Notes under the pieces: model-generated
Told to the model about the DNA's origin: nothing
Databases searched by the model: none
The model's input: the letters and a program-made list of their open reading frames with translations, nothing else
DNA from: Actinomycetes bacterium
Lineage (GTDB): Bacteria; Actinomycetota; Actinomycetes; Actinomycetales; Cellulomonadaceae
Direction: 5' to 3'
Length of the DNA stretch: 11,653 nt
Assembly: GCA_023418375.1 (NCBI GenBank)
Contig: JAEZZV010000253.1
Coordinates: forward strand, 1 to 11,653
Program-made: the position numbers and the translations under genes
Shown here: positions 6,298 to 11,268 of the stretch, one piece after another
How positions within the stretch are numbered: position 1 is the stretch's first letter
Layout of the letters: each line of letters starts with the position of its first letter

Positions 6298-7038
6298 TCA
6301 GCCGGCGGGCGGGACGTCGCCCTCGGCGGGCAGGTCGCCCTCGGCGGGGACCTCGCCCTCCGGCGGGACCTCACCCTCCGGCGGCGCCTCCGTCGGCGTG
6401 GCGGTCGGCGTGGGGGCCGGACCGGCCGTGGTCAGGGCCTCCTCGAGGGGCACGCACCCGACCGGGCTCACCATGGGCTCCGTCGGGATGAGCGTCGCCG
6501 CGACCTCCTCGGCCGGGACGAGCTGCTCGAACTCCTCGCCGAGGATGAGGTCGACGGTCGCATCGGTCCGCAGGTCGAGCACCATGAGCGCGTCGGGCAC
6601 GTGCGCGGCGAGCGTGTACGCCGTCGCGATGCCCGCCTCGCCGAAGCGGATCCGGGCCGTCCCGGTGACGCCGACGGGCTGGTAGTTGCCGGTCTCGATG
6701 ACGACGAACGTCCGCGCCTGGAGCTCGGTCTGCGTCCGGCCGGCGAGCCCGGCGATCGTCGTGCCGTTCTGCACGCGGAGCTGGGTGGTCGCGGGGTCGA
6801 CGGGAAGCGTGTCCGGGGGAAGGCAGGGCGGCGCGGCGACGACGGCCTCCGGGTCCGGCGGCGGCGTCGTGAACTCCCGGTTCAGGAACGGCATCTCCAT
6901 CGCGCCGGTGTAGACGGCTGTCGCGCCGAGCCCCGCGATCGCGAGCGCCGCGATGAGGGAACCGAAGACGACGGCCTGCCGCTCGTGCTTGCGGCGGCGT
7001 CGCAGTGCGCGGGCCGGGTCCGGACGGCTCTGGCTCAT
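6298..7038 (-). CDS. LytR_C-domain membrane-anchored envelope protein (Cei-like)
   Basis: This 246-residue protein has a basic cytoplasmic start (ARALRRRRKHER), one membrane helix (about residues 22-44) and an extracellular part. A LytR C-terminal-type domain spans about 86-172, beginning LRVQNGTTIAGLAGRTQTEL. Two extracellular cysteines, C72 and C195, bracket this domain and could form a disulfide. The tail from 205 is Pro/Thr/Glu-rich with repeated PPEGEV-type units. The architecture resembles mycobacterial Rv2700 (Cei), needed for cell envelope integrity; similar function is inferred. The ATG at 7038 overlaps the upstream gene's stop codon by four bases (ATGA), so the two are translationally coupled. 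An alternative upstream start in the same frame would bury the overlap and lacks the basic-then-hydrophobic N-terminus. Confidence 0.88.
   Translation of the reverse strand: MSQSRPDPARALRRRRKHERQAVVFGSLIAALAIAGLGATAVYTGAMEMPFLNREFTTPPPDPEAVVAAPPCLPPDTLPVDPATTQLRVQNGTTIAGLAGRTQTELQARTFVVIETGNYQPVGVTGTARIRFGEAGIATAYTLAAHVPDALMVLDLRTDATVDLILGEEFEQLVPAEEVAATLIPTEPMVSPVGCVPLEEALTTAGPAPTPTATPTEAPPEGEVPPEGEVPAEGDLPAEGDVPPAG
6311..6382 (-). repeat. Four degenerate 18-bp coding repeats
   Basis: Units at 6311-6328, 6329-6346, 6347-6364 and 6365-6382 have the form GGGACSTCGCCCTCSGCG with small changes. They encode the EGEVPP/EGDLPA hexapeptides in the C-terminal tail of the LytR_C protein. The differences are partly silent, so they are older than the 30-bp duplication at 3271. 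Confidence 0.85.
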
Positions 7039-7334
7039 GCGTCGAGCACCAGGACGCGGGCGTGCAGGATCGGCCGCTGCTGGAGGGCCGCGCGGACCGC
7101 GCGGTGCAGGCCGTCCTCGAGGTACATGACGCCCTTGTACTGGACGACGTGCGCGAAGAGGTCGCCGTAGAACGTGGAGTCGTCGGCGAGCAGCGCGTCC
7201 AGGCTCAGGGTGCGCTTGGTGGTCACGAGCTCGTCCAGCCGCACCTGGCGCGGCGGCACCTCCGCCCACTGCTTGGCGGTCGTCAGCCCGTGGTCGGGAT
7301 AGGGACGACCCTCACCGACCCCCTTGAAGATCAC
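7035..7334 (-). CDS. Small ParB/sulfiredoxin-like protein (family often labelled VapB-type antitoxin)
   Basis: This 99-residue protein starts MIFKGVGEGRPYPDHGL and contains PPRQVRLDELVTTKRTLSLD, FYGDLFAHVVQYKGVMYLE, and DGLHRAVRAALQQ. Close relatives are widespread in actinobacteria and, as I recall, carry the automatic label 'type II toxin-antitoxin VapB family antitoxin'. Nothing here looks like a VapB DNA-binding domain, and no PIN toxin lies next to it. The order 'VRLDEL ... hydrophobic strand ... DGxHR ... alanine-rich helix' instead resembles the ParB N-terminal/sulfiredoxin fold, with DGLHR in the place of the nucleotide-binding DGxHR motif. It overlaps the LytR_C gene by four bases, so the two are made together. 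GTG 7334 lacks a good ribosome site but has a -10 box at leaderless distance. True function unknown. Confidence 0.85.
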   Translation of the reverse strand: MIFKGVGEGRPYPDHGLTTAKQWAEVPPRQVRLDELVTTKRTLSLDALLADDSTFYGDLFAHVVQYKGVMYLEDGLHRAVRAALQQRPILHARVLVLDA

Positions 7335-7340
7335 CCGTCG

Positions 7341-7346
7341 AGTCTA
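7341..7346 (-). promoter_or_regulatory. -10 box for a probably leaderless transcript
   Basis: TAGACT (7346-7341 on the minus strand) is a close match to TANNNT. Six bases separate it from the GTG at 7334, so transcription would begin at or beside the start codon. No Shine-Dalgarno sequence precedes that GTG. A convincing -35 box at 16-19 bases is not seen (TTGGAC at 7374-7369 is too far, 22 bases). Confidence 0.5.
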
Positions 7347-7377
7347 CTGGGCGCGGGCCGGGACCCCGGTCCAACCA

Positions 7378-7393
7378 CGGGCGGATCCGTCCG
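7378..7393. promoter_or_regulatory. Near-perfect palindrome upstream of gntK
   Basis: CGGGCGGATCCGTCCG is a 16-base palindrome with one mismatched pair (7381/7390), about 63 bases before the gntK start in the gap shared with the divergent gene. It could be an operator for a sugar-acid regulator such as a GntR or LacI protein, but no such regulator is in the window and the GC-rich context makes chance palindromes likely. Confidence 0.3.
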
Positions 7394-7456
7394 GGCGGCC
7401 CTCCACCCCCGGGGTGCCCGGTGGCGGCGGCGGCAGGGCCGAGGGAGAGTGACGGC

Positions 7457-8050
7457 ATGACCGAGCCGGCCCCGGGCGCCCTCGAGCCCGTCCACCTGGT
7501 GATCATGGGCGTCTCGGGATCGGGCAAGACGACGCTCGCGCAGATCCTCGCCGAGCGGCTCGGCTGGCCCTACGCCGAGGCCGACGAGTTCCACCCGCAG
7601 GCCAACATCGACAAGATGAGCGCCGGCGTCGCCCTCACCGACGAGGACCGCTGGCCCTGGCTGGCCGCGATGCGCAACTGGCTGTCGGAGGAGGCGCGCG
7701 CCGGCCGGAGCACGATCGTCACGTGCTCGGCCCTGCGGGTCGCCTACCGCGACCTGCTCCGCGAGGCCGAGGGACGGGTGCGCTTCGTCCACCTCACCGC
7801 CGCCCCCGAGGTCATCGAGCCACGGTTGGGCCGACGGGAGGGCCACTTCATGCCGCCGTCGCTCCTGCCGTCGCAGTTCGCGACGCTCGAACCCCTGGTC
7901 GAGGGGGAGGACGGCGTCGTCGTCGTGGTCGACGTGCCGCCCGAGGAGGTCGCCGACCGCGCGCTCGCCGCGCTCGGGATGGCCTGGGACGGTCCGACGC
8001 CGGACGCCGGGGTGCCCGGCCCGGCCACCGGGGAGGGCGCCGGCGCCTAG
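7457..8050 (+). CDS. gntK: Gluconokinase
   Basis: This enzyme phosphorylates D-gluconate with ATP to 6-phosphogluconate, which enters the pentose phosphate or Entner-Doudoroff pathway. The 197-residue protein begins with the P-loop GVSGSGKTT (residues 18-26). Next come EADEFHPQANIDKMSAGVALTDEDRWPWL (41-69), the gluconate-binding signature of this family, then TCSALRVAYRDLLR (89-102) and LGRREGHFMPPSLLPSQFATLEPL (124-147). All expected motifs are present. The C-terminal 20 residues are a Gly/Ala/Pro tail without family signature. ATG 7457 has GAGGGAG (7441-7447) nine bases upstream; an in-frame start further up lacks such a site. The permease gene follows after 60 bases on the same strand, forming a gluconate uptake operon. 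The protein is cytoplasmic. Confidence 0.95.
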   Translation: MTEPAPGALEPVHLVIMGVSGSGKTTLAQILAERLGWPYAEADEFHPQANIDKMSAGVALTDEDRWPWLAAMRNWLSEEARAGRSTIVTCSALRVAYRDLLREAEGRVRFVHLTAAPEVIEPRLGRREGHFMPPSLLPSQFATLEPLVEGEDGVVVVVDVPPEEVADRALAALGMAWDGPTPDAGVPGPATGEGAGA

Positions 8051-8110
8051 CCGGGGAGGCGCCCGGCGTCGTCGGGGGCCTGCCGAGGTCTCGAGGGGGA
8101 GGGGGCAGCG

Positions 8111-9493
8111 ATGCCACCGGAGGACTGGACGCAGACGCTCGACGCGGGGCCGCTCCTCGCCATCGCGGCAGCGGCGATCGCGCTGCTCCTGCTGCTCATC
8201 ATCAAGCTCCGGCTGCACGCGTTCCTCGCGCTGATCCTGGTCAGCCTGCTGACCGCGTTCGCGGCCGGCGTGCCGGCCGGGGCGGTGGTCGACGTCCTGC
8301 AGACGGGGTTCGGCACGACGCTCGGGTCGGTGGCGCTCCTCGTCGGGCTGGGCGCGATGCTCGGCCGGATGGTCGAGAGCTCCGGCGGCGCACGGGTGAT
8401 GGCCGACTCGCTCGTGTCCCGGTTCGGGGAGCGGCGCGCGCCCTTCGCGCTCGGCGTGGCGTCGCTGCTGTTCGGCTTCCCGATCTTCTTCGACGCGGGC
8501 CTGGTGGTCATGCTGCCGATCGTGTTCGCCGTCGCGGCGCGGCTCGGCGGGTCCGTGCTCACGTACGGGCTCCCGGTCGCGGGCGCCTTCTCCGTCATGC
8601 ACGTCTTCGTGCCCCCGCACCCGGGGCCGGTCGCGGCCTCGGAGCTGCTGGGGGCGGACACCGGCATGGTGATCCTGCTGGGTCTCGTCGTCGCGCTGCC
8701 CACCTGGTACGTGGCCGGGTACCTGTTCGGCACCTGGGCCGGCCGGCGCTGGGACCTGCCGGTGCCGCCGATCCTCGGCGACCCGGAGGCGGAGTACCCG
8801 GAGAACCGGCCGTCCCTGCGCACGGTGATCGCGATCCTGCTGCTGCCGCTCGTGCTGATCTTCGTCAACACCGGGCTGGACCTGCTGCGCGCGCAGGGAG
8901 TCGTGGACGAGGACTCGTCGCTCTACGCCGTCGGGCGGGCGCTCGGCTCGACGCCGGTCGCGCTGCTGATCGCCGTGCTGGTGGCTGCGTGGGTGCTCGG
9001 CCGGCGTCGCGGTCGCGAGGGCACGGCGATCGAGCGGCTGCTGGACTCGGCGCTCGGGCCGGTCGCGTCGGTCATCCTCATCACGGGCGCGGGCGGCATG
9101 TTCGGGGCGGTGCTGCGCGCGTCGGGCATCGGGGACGCGCTCGCGGAGGTGCTCGAGGACATCGGGCTGCCCGTGGTGGTCGCCGGGTTCGTCATCGCGA
9201 CGCTGCTGAGGATCGCCCAGGGCTCCGCGACGGTCGCGCTCATCACGACGGCCGGTCTGATCGAGCCCGCGGTCGCGGCTGCCGACCTCAGCGCGGTCTC
9301 GGCGGCGGCGGTGGTGCTCGCGGTGGCCGCCGGGTCGGTCATGACGTCGCACGTCAACGACTCGGGCTTCTGGCTGGTCGGCCGGTTCTTCGACATGGAC
9401 GTCCGGACGACCTTCAAGACGTGGACCGTCATGGAGACGCTCATCGGCCTGATGGGCCTCGCCATCGCGGGCCTGCTCTTCGCCCTGGGGTGA
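8111..9493 (+). CDS. gntP: Gluconate permease, GntP family
   Basis: This 460-residue integral membrane protein imports gluconate (or a related sugar acid) with protons. It starts with a hydrophobic segment, LLAIAAAAIALLLLLIIKLRLHAFLALIL, and has family hallmarks: GFGTTLGSVALLVGLGAMLGRMVESSGGA (about 60-88), FGFPIFFDAGLVVMLPI, MHVFVPPHPGPVAASELLGAD and, near the end, GSVMTSHVNDSGFWLVGRFF. About 12-14 membrane segments are expected and the length is normal for the family. ATG 8111 follows a GGGGGAGGGGG purine run (8095-8105) that serves as ribosome site. It lies directly after gntK, so transport and phosphorylation of gluconate are encoded together. A regulator is not present in the window. Tandem quasi-palindromic repeats behind the stop codon may end the transcript. 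Confidence 0.95.
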   Translation: MPPEDWTQTLDAGPLLAIAAAAIALLLLLIIKLRLHAFLALILVSLLTAFAAGVPAGAVVDVLQTGFGTTLGSVALLVGLGAMLGRMVESSGGARVMADSLVSRFGERRAPFALGVASLLFGFPIFFDAGLVVMLPIVFAVAARLGGSVLTYGLPVAGAFSVMHVFVPPHPGPVAASELLGADTGMVILLGLVVALPTWYVAGYLFGTWAGRRWDLPVPPILGDPEAEYPENRPSLRTVIAILLLPLVLIFVNTGLDLLRAQGVVDEDSSLYAVGRALGSTPVALLIAVLVAAWVLGRRRGREGTAIERLLDSALGPVASVILITGAGGMFGAVLRASGIGDALAEVLEDIGLPVVVAGFVIATLLRIAQGSATVALITTAGLIEPAVAAADLSAVSAAAVVLAVAAGSVMTSHVNDSGFWLVGRFFDMDVRTTFKTWTVMETLIGLMGLAIAGLLFALG

Positions 9494-9503
9494 TCGCCCG
9501 GCC

Positions 9504-9557
9504 TGCGGGCCCGGCCCGACGTGCGGGCCCGGCCCGGCGTGCGGGCCCGGCCCGACG
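9504..9557. repeat. Three tandem 18-bp quasi-palindromic repeats, probable bidirectional terminator
   Basis: Units at 9504-9521, 9522-9539 and 9540-9557 share TGCGGGCCCGGCCCGACG; the middle copy differs by one base (A to G). Each contains CGGGCC-C-GGCCCG, able to form a 5-bp stem with a 3-base loop, and larger pairings between units are possible. The array fills the 66-base gap between the convergent gntP and the cysteine-rich miniprotein gene. Termination is inferred from position. Confidence 0.7.
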
Positions 9558-9559
9558 GG

Positions 9560-9676
9560 TCAGCGGCAGGTGCAGCGCTGCTGCGGCGGGACGCCGGCGA
9601 ACACCGCGTCGACGTGCTGGCCGCAGCCGGTCCAGGTGATCTTGCCGCAGGACGAGCATCGGGCGGGGCTGCACAT
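9560..9676 (-). CDS. Cysteine-rich 38-residue miniprotein (zinc-ribbon-like)
   Basis: The frame MCSPARCSSCGKITWTGCGQ continues to a CTCR ending. Cysteines are at 2, 7, 10, 18, 35 and 37, with C7-x2-C10 and C35-x-C37 pairs, and the conserved-looking core CGKITWTGCGQHVD. Small proteins with the pattern 'C-x2-CGK-T-W-x-GCGxHVDxVxxGVPxxxRC' are, from memory, common in actinobacteria and unannotated. The cysteines plus the histidine at 21 suggest binding of zinc, copper or another thiophilic metal; this is inference. The start is well supported: ATG 9676 with a perfect AAGGAG (9685-9690) eight bases upstream. It lies 89 bases downstream of the thioredoxin gene on the same strand and may share its transcript. 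It is too short for usual gene finders but the ribosome site and pattern make it a real gene. Confidence 0.85.
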   Translation of the reverse strand: MCSPARCSSCGKITWTGCGQHVDAVFAGVPPQQRCTCR

Positions 9677-9712
9677 GGGCGGTACTCCTTCAGGTCTGTG
9701 GGTCGGGCTCGG

Positions 9713-9736
9713 AGGGGGGTATAGGCCTGTCAGGCC
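9713..9736 (-). promoter_or_regulatory. GGGGGTATA half-site and palindrome before the miniprotein gene
   Basis: The plus strand has GAGGGGGGTATA (9712-9723) followed by the palindrome GGCCTG-T-CAGGCC (9724-9736). The first part resembles half of a CsoR-type operator and includes a -10-like TATACC on the minus strand (9723-9718). The second could be a weak hairpin between the thioredoxin and miniprotein genes. No good -35 box is seen. Confidence 0.3.
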
Positions 9737-9765
9737 ACGGCGGCATCGGCGGCCCAGGTCACCGC

Positions 9766-10155
9766 TCAGTGCGCGTGGTCGTGGTCGTGGTGCGCGTGGT
9801 CGTGCTCGGCGAGCTCGCGGCGCACCTCGTCCATGTCGAGCGCCTTCACCTGGCGGATGAGGTCCTCGAGCGCGGGCGCCGGCAGGGCCCCGGGCTGGCC
9901 GAACAGCTGGATGCCGTCGCGGAAGATCATGAGCGTCGGGATCGACGTGATGCCCGCCTGGCCGGAGAGCTCCGGCTCGGCCTCGGTGTCGACCTTGCCG
10001 AACACGATGTCGGGGTTCTCCTCCGATGCCTTCTCGTACACCGGTGCGAACATGCGGCACGGCCCGCACCAGGCGGCCCACCAGTCGACGAACACGATCG
10101 CGTTGTCCGTGATCGTGGACTCGAAGGTCTCGGCGGTCAGGTTGACGGTGGACAT
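9766..10155 (-). CDS. Thioredoxin with histidine-rich C-terminal tail
   Basis: This 129-residue thioredoxin reduces protein disulfides, probably in the cytoplasm since no signal peptide is present. The active site is WCGPC (residues 29-33; C30 and C33) in FVDWWAAWCGPCRMFAPV, the buried Asp lies in the FVDWWA strand (D24), and the cis-proline is P73 in SIPTLMIFRDG. The normal fold ends near residue 108. The extension MDEVRRELAEHDHAHHDHDHAH holds seven histidines in its last twelve residues, a likely metal-binding tail. ATG 10155 has GAGGAG (10160-10165) four bases upstream, a little close. A CsoR/CstR-type palindrome lies about 45 bases before the start, and a cysteine-rich miniprotein gene follows. 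The usual housekeeping trxA context (trxB) is absent, so this is likely a stress-induced paralogue. Confidence 0.93.
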   Translation of the reverse strand: MSTVNLTAETFESTITDNAIVFVDWWAAWCGPCRMFAPVYEKASEENPDIVFGKVDTEAEPELSGQAGITSIPTLMIFRDGIQLFGQPGALPAPALEDLIRQVKALDMDEVRRELAEHDHAHHDHDHAH

Positions 10156-10199
10156 GCTGCTCCTCGGGTCGGGATCGGCCTGCGGGGGAATGGTCTGAG

Positions 10200-10217
10200 G
10201 ATACCCCCAGGGGTATC
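10200..10217. promoter_or_regulatory. CsoR/CstR-type operator upstream of the thioredoxin gene
   Basis: GATACCCCCAGGGGTATC has perfect 8-bp arms GATACCCC and GGGGTATC around a CA centre. The ATACCCC...GGGGTAT pattern is characteristic of the copper-sensing CsoR and persulfide-sensing CstR repressor family. On the minus strand it contains a -10-like TATCCT (10203-10198) and, at its other end, TTGATA (10219-10214), so bound repressor would block the thioredoxin promoter. The cognate regulator is not in this window. Confidence 0.75.
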
Positions 10218-10222
10218 AACGC

Positions 10223-10237
10223 ACCGGGACTCCCGGT
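10223..10237. promoter_or_regulatory. Second palindrome beside the CsoR-type site
   Basis: ACCGGGA (10223-10229) and TCCCGGT (10231-10237) are perfect 7-bp arms around one base, five bases from the first palindrome and covering the expected -35 area of the minus-strand promoter. It could be an accessory operator or only a GC-rich chance palindrome. The rest of the gap to 10342 shows a weak 5-bp hairpin, GCCCC-TGC-GGGGC (10284-10296), possibly ending the next minus-strand gene. Confidence 0.35.
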
Positions 10238-10342
10238 ATTCCTTTCCCCCAGCCTGCGCCCGATGGCGCCGCGTGGCGACCGCGCCCCTGCGGGGCAGGC
10301 CCGTCCCTCGGGCGCCCACCCGCGCCGATCGGCATCCCGCCC

Positions 10343-11152
10343 TCAGCGGGGCGGCCCCGCCTCGATCCGGGCCAGCATCTCCTCGTGCGTGCCGCGGAGC
10401 CCGAACACCGACTCGAACCACCACGTGGCCCCAGCCTCGGCGTACTCGGGCACGAGGCCGTGCTCGCCGGCCGCCGTCGTGCCGTTGACCGCGACATCGA
10501 AGCCTGGGCCCGCACCCTGCTCGTAGAGGTAGGCCACCGACCCGGCGAGGGCGTCCGGCGGGCACGTCACCCGCTGCGTCTCGTCGATCGCCGAGGTGAT
10601 CCAGCCGTCCCACCGCGCCGCGCGGCGCAGCGCCGGCTTGCTCCATCCGCCGATCCACACCGGCACCCGGGGCTGCTGCGTCGGCCGGTTGGCGATCTGC
10701 GTCCCGGTCGAGACGTAGTGCGCGCCCTCGTGCTCGACGGTCTCGGCCGCGCACCAGCGGGTGACCAGGTCGAGCGCCTCGTCGGTCATCGCGGCCCGCG
10801 TGCGGTCGTCGTGGTTGTCGCCGAGCGGTGCCAGGTCCTCCTGCACCCCGAGCCCCGCGCCGAGCGTGAACCGCCCGCCGCTCAGGGCGTCGAGCGCGTG
10901 CACCGACCGTGCGAGCAGGTGCGGCCGGTACCGCGGGACCGGCGACACGTCCGTGAGGATCCGCAGCCGCTCCGTCGCGCACGCGACGGCGGCGAGCGTC
11001 ACCCACGGGTCGGCCACGCCGCCCCAGAAGTGGCAGTGGTCCCAGATGCACAGGCCGTCCCAGCCCGCGGCCTCCGCGGCCCTCGCCAGCTCCACGACCG
11101 GCCCGGGCTCCGTGTAGGGCCCGAACGGGACCACCTCGATGCCGTACCGCAC
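10343..11152 (-). CDS. LLM-class (luciferase-like) F420-dependent oxidoreductase
   Basis: This 269-residue protein is a second member of the luciferase-like TIM-barrel superfamily in the window. It begins MRYGIEVVPFGPYTEPGPVV, followed by AAEAAGWDGLCIWDHCHFWGG, RLRILTDVSPVPRYRPHLLARSV and the hallmark DALSGGRFTLGAGLG, then PTQQPRVPVWIGGWSKPALRRAARWDGWI. The reaction is oxidation or reduction of an organic substrate with F420 or FMN; the substrate is unknown. It is about 50 residues shorter than the 1982-2941 paralogue and only loosely similar, so it is not a recent duplicate. I chose GTG 11152, with AAGGAGG (11158-11164) five bases upstream, over an in-frame ATG 32 codons further up that would add a Gly/Pro/Arg-rich stretch foreign to the family. 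It lies downstream of an unrelated unknown gene. Confidence 0.88.
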   Translation of the reverse strand: MRYGIEVVPFGPYTEPGPVVELARAAEAAGWDGLCIWDHCHFWGGVADPWVTLAAVACATERLRILTDVSPVPRYRPHLLARSVHALDALSGGRFTLGAGLGVQEDLAPLGDNHDDRTRAAMTDEALDLVTRWCAAETVEHEGAHYVSTGTQIANRPTQQPRVPVWIGGWSKPALRRAARWDGWITSAIDETQRVTCPPDALAGSVAYLYEQGAGPGFDVAVNGTTAAGEHGLVPEYAEAGATWWFESVFGLRGTHEEMLARIEAGPPR

Positions 11153-11214
11153 GGCAGCCTCCTTGTCCCGGCGGGTCGGCCCCCCTGGCCCGGCGACCCC
11201 GTCGGCTGCCGGCC

Positions 11215-11220
11215 ACGATA
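11215..11220 (-). promoter_or_regulatory. Possible -10 box of the second LLM gene
   Basis: TATCGT (11220-11215, minus strand) fits TANNNT and would give a leader of about 55 bases before GTG 11152. The -35 region is unconvincing. The 116-base gap otherwise shows nothing notable. Confidence 0.3.
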
Positions 11221-11268
11221 GGCCCGCCCCCCGACACGAGGCGATCATGGTCCGCCGACGCGCGGGCG

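Noticed and set aside
4374..6374. Long minus-strand open frame opposite the permease and lipoprotein genes
   Set aside because: It runs antisense to two well-supported genes, is arginine/glycine/alanine biased as GC-rich shadow frames are, and matches no family.
7035..7334. Complete VapBC toxin-antitoxin system
   Set aside because: No PIN-domain toxin or any other small partner lies on either side; the only coupled gene encodes a LytR_C membrane protein.
7331..9352. Long minus-strand open frame opposite gntK and gntP
   Set aside because: Its Arg/His/Asp-rich, low-complexity product is an artefact of codon bias on the other strand; both sense genes carry full family motifs.
7723..9639. Plus-strand open frame in another phase through gntK and gntP
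   Set aside because: Out of phase with two clear genes, no ribosome site, and an Arg/Gly/Ala-rich product without domains.
9441..9674. 77-residue open frame over the miniprotein and repeat region
   Set aside because: It is out of phase with the miniprotein, lacks a ribosome site and reads the 18-bp repeats as ARRAGP units; the 38-residue frame has an ideal AAGGAG and ordered cysteines.
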